In this document: piece by piece, positions 43,401 through 51,414 of the stretch
Layout: each line of letters starts with the position of its first letter
Position numbering within the stretch: position 1 is the stretch's first letter
DNA from: Phycisphaera sp.
GTDB taxonomy: Bacteria > Planctomycetota > Phycisphaerae > Phycisphaerales > UBA1924
NCBI GenBank assembly: GCA_020639255.1
Contig: JACKGZ010000002.1
Location: 413,966-477,965 of the forward strand
Length of the DNA stretch: 64,000 bases
Reading direction: 5' to 3'
Program-made: the position numbers and the translations under genes
The notes under the pieces: model-generated
The model's database searches: none
The model's input: the letters and a program-made list of their open reading frames with translations, nothing else
Told to the model about the DNA's origin: nothing

Positions 43401-45707
43401 TTATCGCCCCGAGGTGCCCGTCCCGCTGCCCGGATAGCTGATCCGGCCGTGGTAGATGGCGGTCACGCTCTTGGCGACCGATTCCTCAATCGTGTGAAGG
43501 TCTTTCAGGGTCAGGCCGCACTCGTCGAACTGGCCGTCCTCGAGGCGCTTCTTGGCGATCGTGTGCACGAGCGACTCGATCCGGCTCGGCGTGGGCTCGC
43601 TCATCGAACGCGTCGCGCTCTCGATCGCATCGGCGATCATCAGGATGGCGACCTCTTTCGTCTTCGGCTTGGGGCCCGGGTATCGGTACTCGATCTCCTC
43701 GGGCAGCTCGGCGCGCGTCTCGCCCGAGTCCTCGGCCTTGCTCTTGGCCTGCTTCTTGGCTCGGTCGTAGAAGTACTCGACCAGCGTCGTGCCGTGATGG
43801 CCCTCGATGAACGCGTGCAGCTTGCGGGGCAGGCCGAACTCTCGCGCCATTTCGAGGCCGTCTTTCACATGCCCGACGATGACAAGCAGGCTCATCGCGG
43901 GGCTGAGCTTGTCGTGCTTGCTCGGGCCGCCCGTCTGGTTTTCGACGAAGTACTCGGGCTTGTTCATCTTGCCCACGTCGTGGTAGAGCGCGCCGACGTA
44001 GGTGAGCAGCGCGTCGGCCCCGATCGCGTCGGCCGCGGTCTCGGCGATCGACGCAACATTCAAAGAATGGTTGTACGTGCCGGGCGCGCGCTGCTGGAGC
44101 TCGCGCAAGAGCCGCTGTTTCGGGTCACGCAGCTCGATAAGCGTCATGCCCGTGGTGATCTGGAAGAGCCGCTCGATCGTGGGCAGGATGAAGAGCGTGA
44201 TGCCCATCACGAGCACGCCGCCCGCGCCGGCGGTCAGCGATTCCTGCAGCACGCGCTCGGGCGCGATGGTGTTGGCTCCGGGCCTCCCGACCGTGCTGGC
44301 GACCGCGGTTGCCGCAGCCAGTGTGCTGCCGATCGTGAATCCCGCGCGGATGAGCGTGCGTCGGTCACGGATCTCATAGAGTTGCCAGGCTGCGACACCG
44401 ATGCCCGCCAGGAGCGCCGCGAGCGTGGCGACCGGTTCGTTGATCGAGTGGCAGACGAGGACCGACATAAGCGTGCCCAGCGCCAGCGCGACGCGAGGGT
44501 CGTAGGCGATCAGGAGGATCACGGTCGCGAAGATCGTGGGCGCGAGTACTGTCACACCCCGAAGCTCGGGGGCGGCAGCAGTGCCGAACACCGTCACAGC
44601 TTGCGCACCGAGCAAGATCGCCGCGACGCCGAGCATGCGCTGCGGGTTGCGGCGGATGCGGGGGCAGTAGAGCGCCGCGTACCCCGCGGCCCCGAGCGCG
44701 ATCGCCAGACACCCGAGGACCTGCGCGCCCTTGTTGACGAGGATCGCAGCGAGCGGGCCGACCTGCGCGTAGGTCTGGGCTTCCTTGCGGAACAGTTCGA
44801 GCTGGGTCGCAGTCACTTTCTCGCCCGCGCGCAAAACCACCGCACCGGCGGGATGATCGTTCACCACAGCCGTGACGCGGGCCGCAGCAGATTCCTGAAG
44901 CTCGCTCGTCGCCTGCTGATCAAAGCGGAACGTCGGATTCTGCAGCGCCCCGATGCGCGCCTCGACGACCTGGATCAGTGCCTGCGCGATTCCCGCCTGT
45001 GTCGCCATATCCCGGCCGGCCTGCTTGAGCATGGCGGGGTCGTTGCCGTTGACAACGCCGACGGAGAGCACGCTCCGACGAGCGCTCGGAAACGCGAGCT
45101 GGATGTTGTCGCCGAGTGATTCGCGTTCACGCCGGTAGGTCTCAGCGTCAAGGATCGGGCGCCTCTCAAGCTGTCGGCGGAGCGATTCCATCCGCGATCG
45201 CCACGCATCCGTAGGCACGCCGTTGGCATCGGCGCGCTTCTTGAGCTCCGCGTACGCCTCCGTCCCGATCGCAAACGTTCGGCGGATGTCGTTGTCAACT
45301 TGCTCGACGTTCTCTGTCGGCGCGATGATCGTCGGCAGGCTCTCCAGTGAGGTCAGCACCTCGGCGATCAACGGCTCATCGGGTGTGTAGACCCGTGGCT
45401 CGCGCAGCCTCGCCTGCTCACGCGCGCGGGTCGTCGCGTCTTCGTCGAGCAGCTGCACCGGCACGCGCGTCAGCACCGTGCGACGCGCGGTATCGCCCGC
45501 CGCGACCATCGGCTCGGTCCCGGCCCACCACACCATCCACGCGCTGAAGACCGTAAACGCGACGACGATCAACGCGCCCCAGCCAAGCTCCGGCGTGCTC
45601 GATGCTCGGCGCAGAAGCGATGTGACGGTCAGCGTCTCACGCTTCACCGCGAGTTTCCGCTTGGCCCGGCCGCCGCGCCCGGTCGATTTGGTCGTGTCCT
45701 TCGCCAT
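43401..45707 (-). CDS. PgpH-like 7TM HD-domain phosphohydrolase
   Basis: The 768-residue protein has an N-terminal membrane segment, an extracytoplasmic 7TMR-HDED-type domain, a multi-span membrane block of roughly 320-480 and a cytoplasmic HD domain. The HD motif is HSLNVASIAETAADAI and ALYHDVGKMNKPEYF. This is the architecture of PgpH, the membrane c-di-AMP phosphodiesterase. The metal ligands His-Asp of HDVGK are intact. It lies 12 bases downstream of phoH on the same strand, a pairing common in bacteria. Confidence 0.85.
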   Translation of the reverse strand: MAKDTTKSTGRGGRAKRKLAVKRETLTVTSLLRRASSTPELGWGALIVVAFTVFSAWMVWWAGTEPMVAAGDTARRTVLTRVPVQLLDEDATTRAREQARLREPRVYTPDEPLIAEVLTSLESLPTIIAPTENVEQVDNDIRRTFAIGTEAYAELKKRADANGVPTDAWRSRMESLRRQLERRPILDAETYRRERESLGDNIQLAFPSARRSVLSVGVVNGNDPAMLKQAGRDMATQAGIAQALIQVVEARIGALQNPTFRFDQQATSELQESAAARVTAVVNDHPAGAVVLRAGEKVTATQLELFRKEAQTYAQVGPLAAILVNKGAQVLGCLAIALGAAGYAALYCPRIRRNPQRMLGVAAILLGAQAVTVFGTAAAPELRGVTVLAPTIFATVILLIAYDPRVALALGTLMSVLVCHSINEPVATLAALLAGIGVAAWQLYEIRDRRTLIRAGFTIGSTLAAATAVASTVGRPGANTIAPERVLQESLTAGAGGVLVMGITLFILPTIERLFQITTGMTLIELRDPKQRLLRELQQRAPGTYNHSLNVASIAETAADAIGADALLTYVGALYHDVGKMNKPEYFVENQTGGPSKHDKLSPAMSLLVIVGHVKDGLEMAREFGLPRKLHAFIEGHHGTTLVEYFYDRAKKQAKSKAEDSGETRAELPEEIEYRYPGPKPKTKEVAILMIADAIESATRSMSEPTPSRIESLVHTIAKKRLEDGQFDECGLTLKDLHTIEESVAKSVTAIYHGRISYPGSGTGTSGR

Positions 45708-45719
45708 CGTTCTCGTTTG

Positions 45720-46700
45720 TTAGTGGTGGGGCCCGTCGACCTGGTACGCCTCGATGATCCGCTGAACGAGCGGGTGCCGAACCACATCGGAATTCTGGAG
45801 CCGGATGAACGCCGACCCCGGCACATCCTTGAACCGCCTCGCCGCGTCGATCAGCCCGCTGTGCGCCGGGTTCGAGAGATCGATCTGCGACGTGTCGCCT
45901 GTCACGATCATCTTGGAGCCGTGGCCAAGCCGTGTCAGGAACATCTTCATCTGGGCGGCCGTGGTGTTCTGCGCCTCGTCGAGGATGATCACGGAGTGAT
46001 TCAGCGTTCTTCCGCGCATATACGCCAGCGGCGCGATCTCCAAGACGTCCGTCTCCATGAACCGCCGGATCGTGTTGAATTCGAGCATGTCGTGCAGCGC
46101 GTCGAGCAGCGGTCGAAGGTACGGGTGCACCTTCGCTTCCAGATCGCCCGGCAGGAAGCCCAGCTTCTCGCCGGCCTCGACCGCCGGGCGCACCAGCATG
46201 ATCTTGCGCACACGGTCGGCCTTGAGCATGTGCACCGCGCACGCCACCGCCAGGTATGTCTTGCCCGTGCCCGCCGGCCCCGAGCCGAAGACGAGATCGT
46301 TGTGACGGATCGCCTCGACGTACTGAAGCTGGTTGTTCGTTCGGGGTCGGATGCGCCGACCGGCCGAGTAAACCTCAAGGTCGCCTTCCCAAGACACCGG
46401 ACGCAACTCGGGCTCGTCCATCGTTGCGATCTGCACGGCCTGGTCTTCGGTTTCGTCCGCGATCAGGTCCTGCACCTCGCCGGGCTGACACTGGTGACCG
46501 CGTGCCGCCAGCTCAACCATTCGGTCGATCACCGCCTTGGCGATGCACACAGGCTCTTCCTGCCCGGCGAGCTGGACCACCCCGTCGCGAGCCGCGATCG
46601 TGACGCCGACCGCCTCGCGGACGAGTTTCAGATTAGAGTCAGCCGGTCCCGCGAAGCGGACCCAGTCACCAGCCACAGGAATGCGAACCGTGATCTCCAA
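45720..46700 (-). CDS. PhoH-family ATPase (YbeZ-like)
   Basis: The 326-residue protein starts with a KH-like domain and carries the PhoH ATPase core: GPAGTGKTYLAVACAV (Walker A), VRPAVEAGEKLGFLPGDLEA, VIILDEAQNTTAAQMKMFL (Walker B), VTGDTSQIDL. The YbeZ/PhoH family is thought to help RNA processing with YbeY. A TTG start at 46700 is preceded by GGAG about 8 bases upstream. It forms an operon with the PgpH-like gene and diverges from a lipoprotein gene; ybeY itself is not adjacent. Confidence 0.92.
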   Translation of the reverse strand: MEITVRIPVAGDWVRFAGPADSNLKLVREAVGVTIAARDGVVQLAGQEEPVCIAKAVIDRMVELAARGHQCQPGEVQDLIADETEDQAVQIATMDEPELRPVSWEGDLEVYSAGRRIRPRTNNQLQYVEAIRHNDLVFGSGPAGTGKTYLAVACAVHMLKADRVRKIMLVRPAVEAGEKLGFLPGDLEAKVHPYLRPLLDALHDMLEFNTIRRFMETDVLEIAPLAYMRGRTLNHSVIILDEAQNTTAAQMKMFLTRLGHGSKMIVTGDTSQIDLSNPAHSGLIDAARRFKDVPGSAFIRLQNSDVVRHPLVQRIIEAYQVDGPHH

Positions 46701-46815
46701 CAGTCAACTCCGGCCCGCCCTCCGAGGTGCGGGGAACCGCTGCCAGCGATTCCAAAATCGTACACGGATTCGGCCCGCGTTGGTCGGATCCGCCAATTCC
46801 TCGTCGATTTCTCGG

Positions 46816-47247
46816 ATGAGACCTGTTTGGGGGGGTCTTTTGACTGCCAGTACCATCTTTCTGGTCGCATGCGCCGGTCTTCCGAATGCGAGAAGGTTCG
46901 AGGGAGAGCTGCCGACAACGGTCGTTGCGGATTGGGACGACATCGACGCCGCGATGAGCCGGACCGTGAAGCGGACCGAGACCGCCGTCGTCGGGCGCAC
47001 GGAGATCGGGTCGGGCGAGAAGGGCTCGCGGATCCGTCTGGACATGCTCTCGGTGCTCGATGACCAGTTCTGGCTTGAGTTCGAGACGCTCGAGAGCTGG
47101 CCCTCGCCCGAAGGCCAACCCATCAAGATCTCCATCGACACCGGCTCGTTGCTCGACAGTTCCGAGCCTTTCCAGCGCGCGGTGGTGGGTGAGGTGAGGC
47201 ATCACCTCGAGGCGCTCGCGGGGAAAGGCAGTGCTCCGTTCGAATGA
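46816..47247 (+). CDS. Small lipoprotein of unknown function
   Basis: The 143-residue protein has a lipobox LVAC (Cys19) and a compact mature part with TTVVADWDDIDAAMSRTVKR and VGEVRHHLEALAGK. No family is recognised. The ATG at 46816 gives the clean signal peptide; the frame extends upstream to 46537 but overlaps phoH and is unconvincing. It converges on the histidine-kinase gene. Confidence 0.65.
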   Translation: MRPVWGGLLTASTIFLVACAGLPNARRFEGELPTTVVADWDDIDAAMSRTVKRTETAVVGRTEIGSGEKGSRIRLDMLSVLDDQFWLEFETLESWPSPEGQPIKISIDTGSLLDSSEPFQRAVVGEVRHHLEALAGKGSAPFE

Positions 47248-47266
47248 GGCTCAGGGTTGAGAGCGT

Positions 47267-48547
47267 TCAGATCGTGTGCGCCGGGAGTGTGACGATCATC
47301 GTCGTGCCCTGCTGCCAGACCGATTCGACTTCGACGGTGCCGTCAAGCAGGCGAGCGGCGTGCTTCACGATCGCCAGCCCGAGCCCCGTGCCGCGTTGGG
47401 CTCCTGAGCGTGCCGGGTCGACCTGGTAGAACCGCTCGAAAATCCGCTGCTGCTGCGCCAGCGGGATGCCGGGCCCGTGGTCGCTCACGCGGATGACGCA
47501 GGAGCCGGGCCTCTCCCCGGGACGAGCTTCGACACGGACGGCCGTGCCCTCAGCCGTGAACTTGGCCGCGTTTTCGATCAGATTCTTCGCGATCAATACC
47601 AGGAGCCTGCGGTCGGTGCGGATTGTCTCGCAGGCCGAGTCGATCTCGAACGCGAGCGAGACCTTGCGTTTCGCGCACAGATCGTCGAGGAGCTCGGCCA
47701 TTTCCTCGACGAGCGTTCCGAGTGAGACAGGTTTGAGTTCGAGTCGCATTGCCTCGGACTCGAGCTTGGAGAGATCGAGCAGGTCGCTGATCATCTCTTC
47801 GAGGCGCAGCACATGATTCTCGATCATGCCCACGAGTTTGTTGCGCATGGCCTCGTCGCCCTGGGCGATGCTGAGCGTCTCGGCGGCACCCTTGATCGCC
47901 GCGATGGGCGTGCGAAGCTCGTGTGAAGCGTTGGCGACGAAATCGGTCTTGAGCTTGAGCGCGCCGTCGAGCTCGGTGATGTCCCGCAGCGTGGCCACCA
48001 CGCTCGCCGGGCGTTCGTCCGACAACGGCACGATCGAGACGTCGCACACCTTCACGCCGCCGGCGCTCGGCAACCGGATCGAGCCGCGCCACTGCTCGCC
48101 CCGCCGCCCGCGCGAGATGCGGTCGAGCAGTTCGGCTTTGGTGACCACTTCCTCGACATACCGCCCGGTGAGTGGACGGGCCAGACCTAGGATCCGTGAC
48201 GCACGCATGTTTGCGTGCACCACGAGCCCGTCGGGTCCGATCGCGATCACGGGATCTCCCACGGCCTCGATCAGCAGGTCGAGCCGCTCGAACTGCCCGT
48301 TCTCATTCTCAGGCTCGGGCTTTGGGCTCGGCTCAAGGGCCATCTCGGGCTCGGTCGGGAACGGGTTTGGCTGAGTGACCAGAAACCCAAGCAGTGTGAC
48401 ACCCGCGAGTGCGATCGTGACGCCCCAGCCCAGCCCCACGACCCAGCTGTGCCACCGCAGCCCGATCGCAAGGCTCGCCCAGATGAGCGACGCCAGCGAC
48501 GCGTAGCCGCAGAGCTGCCAGAGTTCATACTTTCCGATGCGTGCCAT
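47267..48547 (-). CDS. PhoR-type sensor histidine kinase
   Basis: The 426-residue protein has two N-terminal membrane helices, a PAS-like segment (LLIEAVGDPVIAIGPDGLVV), a HisKA dimerisation helix with the phospho-accepting His in ANASHELRTPIAAIKG, and a HATPase domain with LIENAAKFTAEG, SDHGPGIP and GTGLGLAIVK. Domain order and short outside loop match PhoR. It lies 76 bases downstream of the response regulator on the same strand. Signal and target are inferred from the PhoBR-like pairing and the adjacent porin, not proven. Confidence 0.9.
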   Translation of the reverse strand: MARIGKYELWQLCGYASLASLIWASLAIGLRWHSWVVGLGWGVTIALAGVTLLGFLVTQPNPFPTEPEMALEPSPKPEPENENGQFERLDLLIEAVGDPVIAIGPDGLVVHANMRASRILGLARPLTGRYVEEVVTKAELLDRISRGRRGEQWRGSIRLPSAGGVKVCDVSIVPLSDERPASVVATLRDITELDGALKLKTDFVANASHELRTPIAAIKGAAETLSIAQGDEAMRNKLVGMIENHVLRLEEMISDLLDLSKLESEAMRLELKPVSLGTLVEEMAELLDDLCAKRKVSLAFEIDSACETIRTDRRLLVLIAKNLIENAAKFTAEGTAVRVEARPGERPGSCVIRVSDHGPGIPLAQQQRIFERFYQVDPARSGAQRGTGLGLAIVKHAARLLDGTVEVESVWQQGTTMIVTLPAHTI

Positions 48548-48623
48548 GGGGTGTCCGTGTACGTGCGGATCAGGCGGTTGGGTTGATCTTGAAGGTTAGG
48601 GCCGAGTCGAGGGTAAGCCCGGA

Positions 48624-49319
48624 TCAGGCGTCCGGCTCGTTGATGCGGTAGCCGACACCACGGACGGTCTGGATCATCGACCCGTAATCGCCGAGCTTCT
48701 TGCGGATCGCGGCAACATGCACGTCGATGGTTCGCTCGGTGACGGTGATCCCCGGCCCGATCGCGTTCGAGATGAGGCCCCGCCTCGAGAGCACGCGACC
48801 TGGTGCCTGCATGAGCGCCGCAAGCAGCCGAAACTCGGTCAGGGTGAGCTTGATGCCCTCGCCTACGCAGCTTGCCTCATGGCGATCGAGGTCAATCCGC
48901 ACCGGGCCGAGTTCGACGATCGAGGATGCGCCGGCTTCCTTGGAAGCTCGGCGGAGCACCGCGTCGACACGGGCGAGCAAGACCTTTATTGAGAACGGCT
49001 TTGTGACATAGTCGTCCGCGCCGGCATCGAGTCCTCGGATCTGGTCCTCGTCGGCTGACTTGGCTGTCAGCATGATGATGGGGATGGTAGAGGTCTCGGC
49101 GCTGCGTTTGAGCTTGGTCGCGACCTCGATGCCGTCCATCTCCGGCAGCATGATGTCGAGGATGATCAGGTCTGGTTTCTTCGCCGCGACCGATTCGATC
49201 GCGGCTGCACCCGAATGGACCACCTCTGCCTTGTGACCGGAGACATTCAGGTTGTACCTGAGCAGCTCGGCGAGATCGAGCTCGTCTTCGACCACCAGGA
49301 TGTTTCGGATCTCTTGCAT
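48624..49319 (-). CDS. PhoB-type response regulator
   Basis: The 231-residue protein has a receiver domain with ILVVEDELDLAELL, phospho-acceptor Asp in DLIILDIMLPEMDG, and Lys in VTKPF. A winged-helix OmpR/PhoB DNA-binding domain ends in TVRGVGYRINEPDA. ATG 49319 with GAGGG 7 bases upstream is preferred over an earlier ATG at 49367. It is followed by the histidine kinase. A possible Pho-box-like site lies upstream around 49461-49476. Confidence 0.92.
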   Translation of the reverse strand: MQEIRNILVVEDELDLAELLRYNLNVSGHKAEVVHSGAAAIESVAAKKPDLIILDIMLPEMDGIEVATKLKRSAETSTIPIIMLTAKSADEDQIRGLDAGADDYVTKPFSIKVLLARVDAVLRRASKEAGASSIVELGPVRIDLDRHEASCVGEGIKLTLTEFRLLAALMQAPGRVLSRRGLISNAIGPGITVTERTIDVHVAAIRKKLGDYGSMIQTVRGVGYRINEPDA

Positions 49320-50009
49320 CTGCCAACCCTCTGCAGACTCACCGATTCCGGGGAATTCCTGGTGCAAAAACTCTGCCAGACGTCATCAAGGCCAAGCCGG
49401 TGCAAGGTTAGGGAGCCGAGTCGGCTTCTCCAAGCCAGAACCCGCATGGCATCGGGATCTTCACAAACGCTTGACATGATTGTATTTGCTAACTTAATGA
49501 CCGACCGTCCAAAAAAATATGGCATTCTGCGACTTGAAACTCAATTCGTGGCGTGTCGTCGGGTGGACATCCGATGCCTAGTGTTCACTGTACCGGGGCG
49601 GTGGAATCGTCTCGGAACCCGTCTCCCGTGCACGGACCGCACGGGGTATTGGGCGGGTGTTTTGTACCGGCGGGAGCAGGAAGCTCTTGCCGCTCCTCGG
49701 CAGGGCATGAGGCGCTGCGCGTGGGGGGGAGCACCGGGCCGTGTGGTCCGTTGCTTGCATGATGTCGGAGCCATTCAGAGGATCTGAGGGACGACCGGTT
49801 GGTGGATTCAGGTCTCAATATTCAAGCCAGAGACCCCGCCTATCCGCTGGTAGAGTCAGATCATGCAGGAAGTAGTTTTGTGAACCTGCGTGCGGGTATG
49901 AGAGACTTATGCGACGCCGCGTGAGCGCCGCGACTAGCCCGCATCGTGAGGCAAAGGCCTGCACGAGCAATCGCGACACGTTGCGCGACGTAGCAAGGAG
50001 TGGCACGAC
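49320..50009. other. Long intergenic region between PhoB-type gene and porin
   Basis: This 690-base divergent gap includes a Pho-box-like site (49461-49476), a perfect TTGACA (49471-49476) on the plus strand, and an AT-rich stretch near 49480-49530. ORFs here are short and lack ribosome sites. A long leader for the porin or a small RNA is possible, but none could be identified. Confidence 0.5.
49461..49476 (-). promoter_or_regulatory. Pho-box-like site upstream of the PhoB-type gene
   Basis: On the minus strand TGTCA (49476-49472) and TGTGA (49465-49461) repeat with the 11-base period of PhoB boxes. The second half is one base off and the spacer is GC-rich, unlike the usual AT-rich one. Autoregulation of the two-component system would fit. 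The evidence is thin. Confidence 0.3.
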
Positions 50010-51248
50010 ATGAGTCCGAAGATTCGTCTGATGATTTTGGCAGGTACCGCGCTGACAACCGGTGTTGTGAGCGCCCAGAGCCTCGACCAAACCCGCGAGT
50101 ACGCCGCAGAGGTCATGGCCGATGCTCAGCAGCGCACCAGCCTCCTGGGCGCCTCGGCTGTCGGCGGTTCGCAGTTCGGCCTGACCTCGGCCGACGGCAC
50201 CTCGACCCTGAACTTCAGCGGCTGGCACCAGACCACGTTCACCGTCAGCTTCCTCGACGACAACGGCGGCGCTGAGGATGATTTCGAAACCGGCTTCCAG
50301 ACTCCCGATACCCGTCTGATCTTCGACGGCTCGGTCGTCAGCCCGGACACCACCTACAAGATCGAGCTTCAGATCAATGAGATGGGTGACTTCTTCCTCC
50401 GCCAGGGCTTCCTGGCTCAGGACTTCGGCAACGGCTCCAGCGGCTTTGTCGGTCAGTTCACCGCCCCCGTCACCCGTGAGTCGATGGTCGAGAACAACGT
50501 TCGCCAGACCATCTCCACCACCCCCACGGACTGGTACTTCGGTGCCGGTCAGATCCAGGGTGCCGCCTTCAGCTTCACCGACGAGGGCAACTCGTACCGC
50601 GTCACCGGCTCGTTCAACGACGGCGCTCGCACGGCCAACACCCCGTACACCGCCGCCAACGACGGTGACTACGGCATCACCGTCCGCGGTGATATGGCTT
50701 TCGAGGGCCAGGTTGACCCCTACTTCAACACCACCCGTATGCTCCCCGGCGGCGAGAACGCCATGATCCTCGGCGGCTACTTCCACGTGCAGCAGAACGC
50801 CGAGACCCCGACCCAGGACGACACCCAGCTCATCCAGTTCGGCGTTGACTTCCTGATGGACAACGGCAACGGCTGGAACTTCTACGGTGCGTTCCATCTC
50901 CGCAGCACCGACGTCGCGAGCCTCGACGATACCTTCCTGGATACCGGTATCGTTCTCCAGGGCGGCTACTTCGTTCAGGACAACACCGAAGTCTTCGGCT
51001 CGTTCGACATCCTGATCCCCGATGACAGCTACGCCGGCGAGCCCGATCCGTTCAGCACGCTCGCTGTCGGTGTGAACCACTTCCCGTTCGCGGGTACCCA
51101 GGCGGTTCGCCTCACCGGCCAGGTCACCGTCTTCCTCGATGACCCCGTGGACTCGGGCGGCCTCGTTGGCATGAACACCAACGCCGGCCTCGTCGACGAC
51201 AACGGCAGCTCGGTCTCGGTCCAGGGTCTTGCTCAGGTTGACTTCTAA
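50010..51248 (+). CDS. Porin, phosphate-selective O/P-like
   Basis: The 412-residue protein has a signal peptide (MSPKIRLMILAGTALTTGVVSA), a short coiled segment (LDQTREYAAEVMADAQQR) and an outer-membrane beta-barrel body with alternating aromatic strands (NFSGWHQTTFTVSFLDD, TYKIELQINEMGDFFLRQGF) ending VSVQGLAQVDF. Barrel form and context by PhoBR suggest an OprO/OprP-like porin. Strong preference for C-ending codons suggests high expression. AAGGAG lies 11 bases before the ATG. A textbook terminator follows. Confidence 0.8.
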   Translation: MSPKIRLMILAGTALTTGVVSAQSLDQTREYAAEVMADAQQRTSLLGASAVGGSQFGLTSADGTSTLNFSGWHQTTFTVSFLDDNGGAEDDFETGFQTPDTRLIFDGSVVSPDTTYKIELQINEMGDFFLRQGFLAQDFGNGSSGFVGQFTAPVTRESMVENNVRQTISTTPTDWYFGAGQIQGAAFSFTDEGNSYRVTGSFNDGARTANTPYTAANDGDYGITVRGDMAFEGQVDPYFNTTRMLPGGENAMILGGYFHVQQNAETPTQDDTQLIQFGVDFLMDNGNGWNFYGAFHLRSTDVASLDDTFLDTGIVLQGGYFVQDNTEVFGSFDILIPDDSYAGEPDPFSTLAVGVNHFPFAGTQAVRLTGQVTVFLDDPVDSGGLVGMNTNAGLVDDNGSSVSVQGLAQVDF

Positions 51249-51276
51249 TCTGAACCTGATCTGAAACGCAATCTCA

Positions 51277-51312
51277 ACGGACCGGCTCGAAAGAGCCGGT
51301 CCGTTCTTTTTT
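51277..51312 (+). terminator. Intrinsic terminator of the porin gene
   Basis: ACGGACCGGCTC (51277-51288) and GAGCCGGTCCGT (51293-51304) form a perfect 12-bp stem closed by a GAAA tetraloop, followed by TCTTTTTT (Ts at 51307-51312). It is the clearest Rho-independent terminator in the window. Confidence 0.95.
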
Positions 51313-51315
51313 GAG

Positions 51316-51381
51316 GCACTAGGCACTAGGCACTCGGAACGACGGGGGAAATGCTCATGGGATATGCCTTTGGCATTTCCC
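51316..51381. repeat. Tandem GGCACTA repeats and hairpin
   Basis: Three tandem copies of AGGCACT(A) lie at about 51315-51334. They are followed by GGGAAATGC (51346-51354) pairing with GCATTTCCC (51373-51381) over an 18-base loop. The next 30 bases contain related GCCT units on the other strand (TGCCTCATGCCTTGTCCC). It looks like a small intergenic repeat between the porin terminator and argS. Confidence 0.5.
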
Positions 51382-51414
51382 TTGTGCCTCATGCCTTGTC
51401 CCTAATGCCTTCCC

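Noticed and set aside
49541..49818. Overlapping short ORFs in the gap before the porin gene
   Set aside because: They occur on both strands in competing frames, lack ribosome sites, and have Arg/Pro-rich compositions typical of random high-GC frames.
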